This document shows, piece by piece, positions 1 through 7,904 of a stretch of 64,000 nt of DNA. Position 1 is the stretch's first letter; the number at the start of each line of letters is the position of its first letter. A program made the translations under genes and the position numbers. Source of the DNA: Streptomyces sp. NBC_01314 (GTDB taxonomy: Bacteria > Actinomycetota > Actinomycetes > Streptomycetales > Streptomycetaceae); the NCBI RefSeq assembly GCF_041435215.1, contig NZ_CP108394.1, positions 6,386,001 to 6,450,000 of the forward strand, in the 5' to 3' direction. The notes beneath the pieces were generated by a model. It did no database searches and was not told the DNA's origin. It worked only from the letters and a program-made list of their open reading frames with translations.

Positions 1-123
1 TTTCAAGACGGTGCCGGGCTCTGGATCGGCCCAGATCCACAATTCGAGTCCTGGCACCTGACCGGACACGGAGTAGCCCCGATCACGGTGGGCCCTGGTG
101 GCGAGGATGACTGGGAGCTTTGA
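1..123 (+). CDS. C-terminal fragment of a chromosomal protein, cut by window edge
   Basis: An open frame runs from base 1 to the TGA at 121-123 and gives 40 residues ending HLTGHGVAPITVGPGGEDDW-EL. It lies outside the 42-bp attachment core at 293 and so belongs to the host flank. The ending looks like that of small conserved actinobacterial proteins of unknown function; the family cannot be fixed from this fragment. Confidence 0.5.
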   Translation, partial: FQDGAGLWIGPDPQFESWHLTGHGVAPITVGPGGEDDWEL

Positions 124-246
124 CGACCGCTGGGTGAGGTTACTCAGCAAGGTCGGTGGAACGGCTTTGGGCGGGAGCTGCCATGGGTCGAGTGATCATG
201 GCCCCGTAAGCTTCTGGCGAGTCGGGCTGTCTGTGGATCTGCGACG

Positions 247-290
247 AAGGGCCAGCCTGGGAGGAAACCCTCCTGAGCTGGCCCTTTTGC
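247..290. terminator. Hairpin terminator beside the left attachment core
   Basis: AAGGGCCAGC (247-256) pairs with GCTGGCCCTT (277-286), with an inner GGAGG/CCTCC stem, followed by TTTT on the + strand. It lies just downstream of the 3' end of the tRNA-Arg target (which reads on the minus strand). The corresponding position at the second core (16932-16965) also has a terminator, so each copy of the tRNA 3' end keeps one. Confidence 0.6.
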
Positions 291-292
291 TG

Positions 293-334
293 TGCCCCCG
301 GCAGGATTCGAACCTGCGACACCCGCTTTAGGAG
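293..334 (-). other. Left attachment site: 3' half of tRNA-Arg(CCT)
   Basis: These 42 bases are identical to 16972-17013. On the minus strand they read anticodon loop CTCCTAA, stem AGCGG, variable loop, T-arm with TTCGAATC, and the acceptor 3' strand ending CGGGGGCA. The sequence to the right does not supply the pairing 5' stem (CCGCT expected), so this is only the tRNA 3' half. That is the classic product of tyrosine-recombinase integration into a tRNA gene. It marks the junction between the chromosome and the AICE. Confidence 0.9.
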
Positions 335-421
335 TTCGATCGCTCCTCGGTTCTATCGGGAAACCGCCCGTCCACACTGGCCGTGTCGGGCTGCCCAGGG
401 GTGTTGGTGTCCGGCGCCGTT

Positions 422-441
422 GATGTCACTCGTGGATGTCA
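422..441 (+). promoter_or_regulatory. Paired GATGTCA repeats, putative integrase arm-type sites (left)
   Basis: GATGTCA occurs at 422-428 and 435-441, 13 bp apart. The same pair with the same spacing and flanks (GTT before, GTG between) lies at 16912-16931, next to the other attachment core. When the element is circular, both pairs flank the core, as arm-type integrase or excisionase sites do. The start codon of the 436 gene falls inside the second repeat. Confidence 0.55.
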
Positions 442-798
442 GAAACGGAGCAACCCTCGCTTGCTCGCTGGCACGATGGTCTCGTGGTTGATCTGGAGCG
501 CATCAGAGCAGAGACCGTGGCGTACTTCCGAGCACTCGATGAAAACGCCACCCTGCGGCACCACTTGCGCCACGTCGACGAGGAGGGTGGTCTTTGGTAC
601 ATCGAGGCCGTACCCGACCGCGGCGAGTTGGTCGTCGTCAAGCAAGCCGAGCTGACCTCGGCCGGCCAACTCCACCGGTATAGCTGGGAGCACCTGGAGG
701 ACGAGCACGGCGGCCTGACAGACCAAGCGATCGACCCTGAAGAGGACCCGCTGGAGACCATCCAGGCCGAGGAGTTCCAGCGGGTGTGGACTCGGTGA
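436..798 (+). CDS. Hypothetical acidic protein next to attL
   Basis: Encodes 120 residues starting MSETEQPSLARWHDG, acidic and soluble, with no signal peptide or membrane segment. It ends in the acidic stretch DPEEDPLETIQAEEFQRVW. The ATG lies inside a putative arm-type repeat and has no clear Shine-Dalgarno, so the start is uncertain. It is the first AICE gene inside the left core. I do not recognise the family; its size and composition would suit a small immunity-type or regulatory protein, but nothing proves this. Confidence 0.6.
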   Translation: MSETEQPSLARWHDGLVVDLERIRAETVAYFRALDENATLRHHLRHVDEEGGLWYIEAVPDRGELVVVKQAELTSAGQLHRYSWEHLEDEHGGLTDQAIDPEEDPLETIQAEEFQRVWTR

Positions 799-924
799 GC
801 GGGCTGCACAACCTCTTTAGGAGAGCGGCTGGGTGGAAAGGTAGGTGACCTGCGGATACTCCGACCAAGCCAGTCGGCACGATGGTGCCTGCCAGTCACC
901 CCTGTTGACCGCGGCTGACCCCTG

Positions 925-950
925 TATCTGGCACGACTGTGGCACGCGAC
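925..950 (+). repeat. TCTGGCAC direct-repeat element (copy 1)
   Basis: TCTGGCAC at 927-934 is followed by TGGCAC at 940-945, in a 200-base gap between two cargo genes. Related copies occur at 1638-1660 (GATCTGGTGC after TTCCCCGC) and 5627-5649 (GATCTGGCAC then CGGCAC). All three lie between cargo units. The function is unknown; possibilities are recombination scars or protein-binding sites. Confidence 0.35.
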
Positions 951-995
951 GCGTAGACGGCTCGGAACCTAGCCCGGCGCCGCCTTGCCCGGTGA

Positions 996-1454
996 TCAAC
1001 CGCCGTAGCGGCTGCGCAAATCCTCGGTGATGCGCGACACCAGCCCGGTAGCGCCCTGCAACGGTGTCTCTCGAAGCGGACGCTCCACCTGGGGATCGTA
1101 GGCAGTCAGCCCAGTCTCCGTCTCGACGAGGGCCGCAAGGGCGAAGACCTTGTCGAGCACGACCGCAGCGTCGTCCCCCGCATGCCAGTAGGGCACAGTA
1201 ATGCTCACCTCGTCGCCGAAGACGGACAGGTCGATGCCGGTGCCCGAGTGACTCAGGTCCCGCGACTCCTGCCCATATTCCGTGATCTCTACTTTGCCCA
1301 GCAGGGTCCGAGCCTGCGGCACGATTCGGTCCCAAGCTTCAAGGAGGCGGGCAGGGATCGGCTCGCCCTCCTCGGCTGCGTCCTCCATGGCCTCCAGGGC
1401 GTCATCCCAGGACTGCCCGTCGCGTCGGCTCAAGAAGTAGATGTCGTAGCTCAC
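996..1454 (-). CDS. Conserved hypothetical protein (MSYDIYFL family)
   Basis: Encodes 152 residues beginning MSYDIYFLSRRDGQSWDDA. This N-terminus is common among small actinobacterial proteins of unknown function. There is no membrane segment or catalytic motif. It has a predicted mixed alpha/beta fold, with an acidic helix (EAMEDAAEEGEPIP) followed by strands. It stands alone on the minus strand between two TCTGG-type repeats (925 and 1638) in the AICE cargo region. An immunity or accessory role is possible but unsupported. Confidence 0.7.
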   Translation of the reverse strand: MSYDIYFLSRRDGQSWDDALEAMEDAAEEGEPIPARLLEAWDRIVPQARTLLGKVEITEYGQESRDLSHSGTGIDLSVFGDEVSITVPYWHAGDDAAVVLDKVFALAALVETETGLTAYDPQVERPLRETPLQGATGLVSRITEDLRSRYGG

Positions 1455-1729
1455 CGCGCGATCGTAGACACTCGTACGCTCCGGTGGCAGGACTTGAGGT
1501 CGGCTGCCGCCGGTGACTTGGCTGGTACCTCAGCTTGGGAAGCTGTGGTCATTTGGGGCGGGTTCGGGCGCTGACCTGCGTGAACGGCCGGGGTGCAGCT
1601 CTATTGGGCTCTGCTGCTTTCACCGTGATTCCCCGCTGTTCCCCGCTCGATCTGGTGCGCTTGTGGGCGGCCGTGGTGCGCACGCCACCATCCGCGATCC
1701 GTAGTTTTACAGAGGTCGATCGGGGACGG
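1455..1729. other. Gap between cargo genes
   Basis: No credible gene is seen here. It contains the second TCTGG-type element: GTTCCCCGC at 1638-1646 followed by TCGATCTGGTGC. It lies upstream of the 996-1454 gene and downstream of the NB-ARC/TPR gene stop, so it probably holds the promoter of the former. No clear -35/-10 pair was identified. Confidence 0.4.
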
Positions 1730-4624
1730 TCACGCCAGTTGCTCAGGAGTGTCTGAGGGAGGCTGACGGTCGGGCGCGGTTGACGGGGTTGCTGCATCTG
1801 GTCGTTGTGCAGTCGCCGCAGCTTCACGGGCGAGGGCGAGGTTGTGGCGGGCGGTGAGGGTGTCGGGGTGGTCGGGGCCCAGGATCCGCTCCCGGTCGGC
1901 GAGGACCCGTTCGGTGAGGTCGAGGGCGTCTTGGACCTGTCCGGCGTCGCTGTAGGAGGCGGCGAGGTTGTGGCGGGCGGTGAGGGTGGCGGGGTGGTCG
2001 GGGCCCAGGATCCGCTCGTAGTCGGCGAGGACCCGTTCGGTGAGGTCGAGGGCGTCTTGGACCTGTCCGGCGTCGCTGTAGAAGTTGGCGAGGTTATTGC
2101 GGGTGCTGAGGGTGGCGGGGTGGTCGGGGCCCAGGATCCGCTCGTAGTCGGCGAGGACCCGTTCGGTGAGGTCGAGGGCGTCTTGGACCTGTCCGGCGTC
2201 GCTGTAGGAGTTGGCGAGGTTGTTGCGGGCGGTGAGGGTGGCGGGGTGGTCGGGGCCCAGGATCCGCTCGTAGTCGGCGAGGACCCGCTTGCGCAGGTCG
2301 AGGGCGTCTTGGACCTGTCCGGCGTCGCTGTAGGAGACGGCGAGGCTATTGCGGGCGGTGAGGGTGGCGGGGTGGTCGGGGCCCAGGATCTGCTTGCAGT
2401 CGGCGAGGACCCGCTTGCGCAGGTCGAGGGCGTCTTGGACCTGTCCGGCGTCGCTGTAGGAGTTGGCGAGGTTGTTGCGGGCGGTGAGCGTGGAGAAGTG
2501 GTCGGGGCCCAGGATCTGCTTGCAGTCGGCGAGGACCCGCTTGCGCAGGTCGAGGGCGTCTTGGACCTGTCCGGCGTCGCTGTAGGAGTTGGCGAGGTTG
2601 TTGCGGGCGGTGAGCGTGGCGGGGTGGTCGGGGCCCAGGATCCGCTCGTAGTCGGCGAGGACCCGCTTGCGCAGGTCGAGGGCGTCTTGGACCTGTCCGG
2701 CGTCGCTGTAGGAGTTGGCGAGGTTATTGCGGGCGTCGAGGGTGGCGGGGTGGTCGGGGCCCAGAACCCGCTCGCAATCGGCGAGGACCCGCTCCCGAAG
2801 GTCGAGAGCATCCTGCACTCGCCCGGCGGCGCTGTAGGAGTTGGCGAGGTTGTTGCGGGTGCTGAGGGTGTCGGGGTGGTCGGGGCCCAGGATCCGCTCC
2901 CGGTGGGCGAGGACCCGTTCGGTGAGGTCGAGGGCGTCTTGGACCTGTCCGGCGTCGCGGTAGGAGTTGGCGAGGTTGTGGACGGCGGTGAGGGTGGCGG
3001 GGTGGTCGGGGCCCAGGACCCGCTCGCAGTCGGCGAGGACCCGCTCGCGCAGGTCGAGGGCGTCCTGGATGCGCCCAGCGTCGCTGTAGGAGACGGCGAG
3101 GTTGCTGCGGGCGCCGAGGGTGTCGGGGTGGTCGGGGCCGTGAATGCTCTTGCTGAGATCGGAGGTCGTTTCGTTGTACTCGATCGCCTGCTGGTAGAGG
3201 CCCGCTTCGGTGAGGCTGCGACTGGCCCTGAAAATGCTTGGGTGGGTTGTGGGCTGCCACAAGGCCGGGCGGGTGAGCTGGTCAAGGTGGACCACGTTGG
3301 CGCGCAGCAGGGCAGCCAGTTCGCGTTCCTCGTGGTCGTGGCGGGGCCACAGGCTGGTGATGGCGTTGGCGGCGGTGCGGGCCGTGGCGGGCAGTGTGCG
3401 GGGTGGGATGGTCTCCCGCACGGCGCGGGCGGTCAGGGCGTGCATGCGCAAGGGGGCGGTGGCGATGTCTTGAGTGATCAGGGCGTAGGTGCGCAGGAAT
3501 TCCAGCACGTTGCGCACCTCTGTTTCGGTGACAGCCGGATAGTGCTTGCGCAGGAGGCGGCGTTGCGGCGGGCGGGCGGTGCGCAGGTGGTCGAGGGCTT
3601 GGGGTGTGGTCCATGTGGTGGCGGGGTGGCCGAGGGGGTCCATGAGGGAGGCGAGGTGCAGTAGGGGCCGGGCCAGTTGGCTGGTATCGGCTTCCTCGAC
3701 CGCTTCGAGGGAGAGCAGCAGCGAGGCGGTGACGGGTCGGCCGTAGTCTTCAGTATCCGCGCTTGCCGGCAGCAGGTCGCCCAGCCGTTTGCTGGCGTCG
3801 CGCAGCAGGGTGAGGTAGCCGGCCATCGTGGGCCGCTTGTTGATGAGATATGCGGCCGCGTGGCCAAGTGCGAGGGGGAGATGGCCAAGTTCGGCGGCCA
3901 TCTCGCCTGCCCGGGCGGGATCGTGCAGGTGCGCGTGCCCGGCATCGGCCAGCCGGCGCTTCAGGTAGGTGCGAGCCTCGGAATCCGTGTAGAGACCGAT
4001 CCGGACCAAGGCGCGGTCCTGGCCACTGAGCCGGGCGTCCTCACGCCGGCTGGTGGCCAGAACCCAGCCACGGCCGGCCCCGCTGTCCGGCCACCACTGC
4101 TGGACGGCCGTCGGGTTGGTGACATCGTCCAGCACTACTAGCCACCGGCGCTCGGCCGCCGTCAGCCACCGCAGAAACAGCCGTGCCGCCCGGCCCTCGT
4201 CGTCCGCGGACACTCCGGGAAGCTGCAACCGGCTGGCCGCTTCCGCATATGCGCTGATGACCTGATCGATGCCGGTAGCACGCACCCACACCAGCACATC
4301 CAGGTCGCCCCCACCGGAACGCTCCTGATCCCGCAGCTCCCGCGCCAACGACGCCGCAAGCTGGCTCTTACCTACCCCGCCAGGACCGGACAGCACAACA
4401 TCTCTGCCCCCGTCACGCGCCGCTCCGACCTTCTTGCGGATCCGTGTGCGGGGCTGGAAGGCTGCCGCCAGACGTGGGACGTCCCCCACTAACACCGGCC
4501 ACTCGACCGACGGACGACCCTGTACAGGCGCGGGATGCACATGCATGTCTCCCGCCACCTGAGTCACATCCCCGTGCGCCTGCGCCGTCTGGCGTGCACG
4601 CCGCTGCCCCGAACCCTCCACCAT
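1730..4624 (-). CDS. NB-ARC/TPR (NLR-like) conflict sensor protein
   Basis: Encodes 964 residues. The ATG at 4624 was chosen because AAGGGGG lies 7 bases upstream and the upstream gene stops 17 bases before it. Residues 11-26 carry the motif RQTAQAHGDVTQVAGD, also found twice in the upstream membrane protein. An NB-ARC/STAND NTPase follows: Walker A GPGGVGKS (80-87), Walker B VVLDD (163-167), an ATSR sensor motif (190-193) and a GHLPLALG motif. The C-terminal third is about ten 42-residue kinesin-light-chain-like TPR repeats, each ending LGPDHPxTL. Such proteins act as oligomerising sensors of bacterial conflict. No catalytic effector domain is fused, so the effector is probably the upstream membrane protein. 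It is cargo of the AICE; the target of sensing is unknown. Confidence 0.85.
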   Translation of the reverse strand: MVEGSGQRRARQTAQAHGDVTQVAGDMHVHPAPVQGRPSVEWPVLVGDVPRLAAAFQPRTRIRKKVGAARDGGRDVVLSGPGGVGKSQLAASLARELRDQERSGGGDLDVLVWVRATGIDQVISAYAEAASRLQLPGVSADDEGRAARLFLRWLTAAERRWLVVLDDVTNPTAVQQWWPDSGAGRGWVLATSRREDARLSGQDRALVRIGLYTDSEARTYLKRRLADAGHAHLHDPARAGEMAAELGHLPLALGHAAAYLINKRPTMAGYLTLLRDASKRLGDLLPASADTEDYGRPVTASLLLSLEAVEEADTSQLARPLLHLASLMDPLGHPATTWTTPQALDHLRTARPPQRRLLRKHYPAVTETEVRNVLEFLRTYALITQDIATAPLRMHALTARAVRETIPPRTLPATARTAANAITSLWPRHDHEERELAALLRANVVHLDQLTRPALWQPTTHPSIFRASRSLTEAGLYQQAIEYNETTSDLSKSIHGPDHPDTLGARSNLAVSYSDAGRIQDALDLRERVLADCERVLGPDHPATLTAVHNLANSYRDAGQVQDALDLTERVLAHRERILGPDHPDTLSTRNNLANSYSAAGRVQDALDLRERVLADCERVLGPDHPATLDARNNLANSYSDAGQVQDALDLRKRVLADYERILGPDHPATLTARNNLANSYSDAGQVQDALDLRKRVLADCKQILGPDHFSTLTARNNLANSYSDAGQVQDALDLRKRVLADCKQILGPDHPATLTARNSLAVSYSDAGQVQDALDLRKRVLADYERILGPDHPATLTARNNLANSYSDAGQVQDALDLTERVLADYERILGPDHPATLSTRNNLANFYSDAGQVQDALDLTERVLADYERILGPDHPATLTARHNLAASYSDAGQVQDALDLTERVLADRERILGPDHPDTLTARHNLALAREAAATAQRPDAATPSTAPDRQPPSDTPEQLA
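1834..3150 (-). repeat. Tandem 126-bp coding repeats (TPR array)
   Basis: About ten units of 126 bp, near identical at the DNA level, encode the TPR repeats of the NB-ARC protein. The phrase cgtcttggacctgtccggcg recurs almost unchanged in most units. Substitutions concentrate at a few codons (TERVLADYER, RKRVLADCKQ, RERVLADCER). Synonymous sites are as conserved as replacement sites, pointing to recent duplication or gene conversion. Confidence 0.85.
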
Positions 4625-4640
4625 CTCTGGCCCCCTTGCC

Positions 4641-5033
4641 TCAGGCCCGGTCCCCGCCGACCTGATCGATGTCCCCCGTGCCATCGGAACGCGCCTTCTG
4701 CCGCACATCCCATCGCGCCGCAGCGCCAGGCGCCCCGGCACCCGTGCCCTGGCTACCACCGGTCTGCCGGATGCGGCCCGCGCCGCGTGCCGACTGCCGC
4801 ACCCGACGTACTCCTGCTCCTCCGGTCTGCGACGCCCACCAGCCCAACGCGGCTAGCACCCCCGCCGCCGCCACACCCGCCACCGGAGCGATCACATCCC
4901 ACGGATCATCGCCCCCCTTTGACAGCACCGCCCATGGCACCGCCACCACAGCGAACGCCAGAGCCGAACCCGCCACCGCCACCAGCCACCGAAGCGCAGT
5001 CTGCACAACCCACCCCCGAGAAAAGTCAGACAC
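4641..5033 (-). CDS. Small membrane protein paired with the NLR (putative effector)
   Basis: Ends 17 bases before the NB-ARC/TPR start, so the two form an operon. It has two hydrophobic segments (LRWLVAVAGSALAFAVVAVPW and WDVIAPVAGVAAAGVLAALGW), then a Gly/Arg/Gln-rich tail. The tail holds two copies of a motif shared with the NLR N-terminus: RQSARGAGRIRQTGGS (4752-4799) and RQKARSDGTGDIDQVGGD (4650-4703). The frame stays open to 5126, but the GTG at 5033 or the GTG at 5006 (preceded by GGGGGTGGG) is a more likely start. By analogy with NLR-associated amyloid signalling pairs, it may be a membrane-damaging effector seeded through the motif. That role is inferred, not shown. Confidence 0.65.
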   Translation of the reverse strand: MSDFSRGWVVQTALRWLVAVAGSALAFAVVAVPWAVLSKGGDDPWDVIAPVAGVAAAGVLAALGWWASQTGGAGVRRVRQSARGAGRIRQTGGSQGTGAGAPGAAARWDVRQKARSDGTGDIDQVGGDRA

Positions 5034-5757
5034 CAGCCTGACCGACCATGCTGGCACGCAGACACCTCCACCGGCCGCGCGAACCCGCGATCCCCCGCCA
5101 GCCAACACGCGGCACCGTGCCACCACAGACGACGGAGCCTCAATGGGCGAGTCATGATCTGTCTTCTTGCCCTGGGTCTTGCCGGGGATCTTGGTGAGCT
5201 GGGCTTTTGCTGGTCAAGGGCGGTAGCCTCGTGCGCCTGGTGGTCGTCGTTGGTCGTCCTTGGCCACTGTTGAGCGGCCTCGGACGGCCCAGGGACGGCC
5301 CAGCTTTGCCCGGTGCGGGGCCTCGCTCGGCCGACGGCCGGCACCTTCGTCGCGGTCCGTCTCAACCGCAGCCGACGAAAGCCCGCCACGACGGCGCGTC
5401 AGCCGACCGACCAGACGCGCGTGTGCCTCGCTGCACCCCCACCGGCCTCAGCCACGGTATTGGTGCCGTCGGCCAGAGCCAGCCACAACGGCAGGCCCGT
5501 AAGAAACCACCAGAGGGCCCCGCAAAGCTCTACGCCTTTGGAAGCTCGTGTTGCCTACGGGTGGTTGCTGGGCCGGAGCGAACGCTGACGACCTGGTCCT
5601 CCCCTACCTCCCGCAGTTCCCCGCACGATCTGGCACGTAGTCGGCACAGCCGGACGGCGAGGAGACGAGTGCCCTGCCTTGTTGTGTTGGTCAGCGCACC
5701 TCGGTGTCCGATCCAGCCAGTAACCTGTTGTGTCACGAGGTGCAAGGGGGCAAGCAC
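5034..5757. other. Gene-poor stretch between the two cargo conflict modules
   Basis: About 700 bases separate the divergent NLR operon (minus) and the EACC1/caspase operon (plus). No credible gene is seen; the open frames here are compositional. It contains GATCTGGCAC followed by CGGCAC at 5627-5649, related to the repeats at 925 and 1638. It must hold promoters for both modules, but no convincing hexamer pair was identified. Confidence 0.5.
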
Positions 5758-6174
5758 ATGGTGCGAAATGATGGCACTCGCCGGATGGGTGTCACACTCA
5801 CAGTAGATTCGGACACTGATCATGAAGAGTTGGATGCGCTGACGCAGCAGCTGCGTGATCGGCTTCTTGAGCTAGAGGTGGATCGGGTCGAGCTGGAAAG
5901 GTCTCAAACTCCCCCAGCAGGTTCTAAGCCTGGCGAAGTCATAGCCCTAGGCTCTCTACTGGTAGTCGCGGCTCCCTTCGCGCTACGAAGCATCATTCGC
6001 CTGTTGGAAAAGTGGATTGAGCATCGCCCAGTTCGAACCGTCAGCGTCACTCTTGGGGATGACAGTATCGAGCTTCAGACCGTGTCATCAAAGGAACAGA
6101 GACGTTTGATTGAACTGTTCGTCTCACAACACGGGACGGATGCAATCGAATCTCAAGGCTCGTCGCAGCCATGA
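5758..6174 (+). CDS. Effector-associated constant component EACC1 protein
   Basis: Encodes 138 residues. The ATG at 5758 was chosen because AAGGGGG precedes it by 7 bases; the frame extends upstream to 5704. The layout matches EACC1: an N-terminal DRLLELEVDRVELERS region, PPAGSKPGE linker, one membrane-like segment (IALGSLLVVAAPFALRSIIRLL), a strand pair (VRTVSVTLGDDSIELQTV) and a closing SSKEQRRLIELFVSQH helix. EACC1 proteins are known from conflict operons next to caspase- or trypsin-like proteases, where they are thought to tether or regulate the protease. The stop overlaps the caspase start (ATGA). The DNA is clearly AT-richer than the surroundings. Confidence 0.8.
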   Translation: MVRNDGTRRMGVTLTVDSDTDHEELDALTQQLRDRLLELEVDRVELERSQTPPAGSKPGEVIALGSLLVVAAPFALRSIIRLLEKWIEHRPVRTVSVTLGDDSIELQTVSSKEQRRLIELFVSQHGTDAIESQGSSQP

Positions 6175-7904
6175 CCGGTGACCGATTCGCCCTGCTAATT
6201 GCGACAGGCTCATACGATAGTGAGAGCCTGCAACAGCTGCGCTCCCCTATTAAGGACGTCGAAGGACTCGCAGCAGTTCTACAGGACAGGAGAATTGGGG
6301 ACTTTGAAGTAACAACGGTCATTGATCGACAGCAGCATCAGGTTACCCGCGCGATTGAGCGCTTCTTTAACGACCGACGCAGAGATGACCTTCTCCTTAT
6401 TCACATATCGGGCCACGGGATCAAGTCCGATAGGGGAGAGCTGTATTTTGCCGCCAGAAATACCGATCAGAAGCTACTGGCGTCAACAGCAATTTCCTCC
6501 ACCTTTCTGCAAGCGCAGATGCAACGCTGTCGAGCCAAGTCGATCGTTCTACTGCTTGACTGTTGTTACAGCGGCGCGTTTCTTCCTGGCGCCAAGGGAG
6601 ACTCTGCGGTGCACGTGCGTGATGAACTGGCAGGACACGGGCGAGCAGTTATTACGGCGACAAACCGCACCGAGTACGCTTGGGAAGGTAACCACCTAAG
6701 CGAGCTGGAGCCGGAGCCGTCCCGGTTTACTGGAGCTCTTATTGAAGGTCTTCTATCGGGTGAGGCTGACAAAGATGCCGATGGGCTCGTATCTGTACAG
6801 GACCTTTACGAATACGTTTATGAACAACTCCAAAAATCTGGAGCAAAGCAGCGGCCCCAACTTTACTCAGAGATAGAGTATCGCGTTGTGGTAGCTCACT
6901 CGGTTCGAGGGGCTGAGCTTGAGCTAGAGGCCTTCAAGTCCAAAAAATTGATTCCGGAATCCACTGAGAAGCAATCCACAAAGCTGACCGGTGAAGCAAG
7001 CGGGGTGGCTCCATCACGCACGGCCGACCAACTAGTAGAGAATCTAAAGCGTTACCTACCCAACCCCATTCACCGGATCGAACTAAACGACCTCATCACC
7101 GGAACGACCAATCGTGTGATCGAGGCAGCTAACCCTCAGCAAAAGCCACTCATTGGACCGGTGTTTGAGGAGAGTATTCGCGGCTACCGCGCAGACTGCG
7201 ACACCCTCCTGCACCTGCTTGCTGCTGGCGTCTACTATGACGATGGCACTTACGATGCCCTGTGGCGGCGCACAATCGAGCGACTCTCACGCGTGCGCGA
7301 CACGATTCCGGGGTCCTATAATGACGTTTTGGAGAGGTTGCGCCACTATCCAGCGCTCCTATCGGCCTGGGCAATGGGTTTGGCGGCAGTTCTGGCGAAT
7401 CGCGAGGAATTCCTGCCGCGCATTTTCGTCCAAGTGAGCTGGAATCAACCATTCGGCAAAATCCAGCGCCAGAGTCCGGCCAGTTACCTTAACCCTTTGC
7501 GCATCATTGAAACTGAACTCCTTCACGATATCTGCCATCCAGATAGCGGAGGGAAGTATATTTTTGTGCAGAGTCATTGGCTCCGCGACGAGCTGCGGGA
7601 GCCGTTCCGTCAACTAGAGCCTAGTGATTCCGCTTATGTCCTAGCCTGTCATCGCTTCGAACTCATTGTTTCCATGATGGCAATGGATTCCGAGAACGAA
7701 TTCTTGGCCAACCCGTGGCCAGGAGAGTTCCTTCTCGATTCGGCATGGGGGTATGAGGGCAAGGGAGTCGCGGTAGACATTTCAAGGGAAATTTCGCCAT
7801 CGTGGCCCCTTATTGTGGGCGGCGCCTTTGATCGCGATATCAAGCGTGCCGAAAAATGCCTTGAGGCGTTGGCTGAATACCGAGGTAGAGTGCAGCGCTG
7901 GTGA
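6171..7904 (+). CDS. Caspase-family (metacaspase-like) protease with novel C-terminal region
   Basis: Encodes 577 residues. Residues 1-240 form a C14 caspase fold: a FALLIATGSY opening, LLLIHISGHG with the catalytic His82, and LLLDCCYSGAF with the catalytic Cys132 after Asp130. The first 245 residues end near the substrate-pocket region. A linker (250-280) precedes about 300 residues I cannot assign, including HYPALLSAWAMGLAAV and LLHDICHPDSGGKYIF; this looks like a sensor or interaction domain. It overlaps EACC1 by 4 bases, so the two are made together. Bacterial caspases act in regulated-death defence by cleaving host proteins on activation. No signal peptide is seen. AT-rich codon use suggests recent acquisition. 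Substrate and trigger are unknown. Confidence 0.85.
   Translation: MTGDRFALLIATGSYDSESLQQLRSPIKDVEGLAAVLQDRRIGDFEVTTVIDRQQHQVTRAIERFFNDRRRDDLLLIHISGHGIKSDRGELYFAARNTDQKLLASTAISSTFLQAQMQRCRAKSIVLLLDCCYSGAFLPGAKGDSAVHVRDELAGHGRAVITATNRTEYAWEGNHLSELEPEPSRFTGALIEGLLSGEADKDADGLVSVQDLYEYVYEQLQKSGAKQRPQLYSEIEYRVVVAHSVRGAELELEAFKSKKLIPESTEKQSTKLTGEASGVAPSRTADQLVENLKRYLPNPIHRIELNDLITGTTNRVIEAANPQQKPLIGPVFEESIRGYRADCDTLLHLLAAGVYYDDGTYDALWRRTIERLSRVRDTIPGSYNDVLERLRHYPALLSAWAMGLAAVLANREEFLPRIFVQVSWNQPFGKIQRQSPASYLNPLRIIETELLHDICHPDSGGKYIFVQSHWLRDELREPFRQLEPSDSAYVLACHRFELIVSMMAMDSENEFLANPWPGEFLLDSAWGYEGKGVAVDISREISPSWPLIVGGAFDRDIKRAEKCLEALAEYRGRVQRW

Noticed and set aside
98..377. Short open frames on both strands across the left tRNA core (e.g. 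ending CPRQDSNLRHPL)
   Set aside because: These are translations of the tRNA 3' half, a known source of false ORFs, and overlap the terminator hairpin.
799..830. A CTTTAGGAG word resembling the end of the attachment core near 818
   Set aside because: Only nine bases match and no tRNA arm follows; probably chance.
1549..3664. Long open frames in other phases across the TPR repeat array (578 and 619 codons)
   Set aside because: They are low-complexity shadows of the repeated GC-rich coding sequence (Pro/Ser/Thr-rich or Gly/Val-rich) and the minus-strand TPR frame has clear domain structure.
5207..5806. A 199-codon plus-strand frame in the gap before EACC1
   Set aside because: No ribosome site, Arg/Pro/Ser-biased composition, and it runs through the well-supported EACC1 start region.
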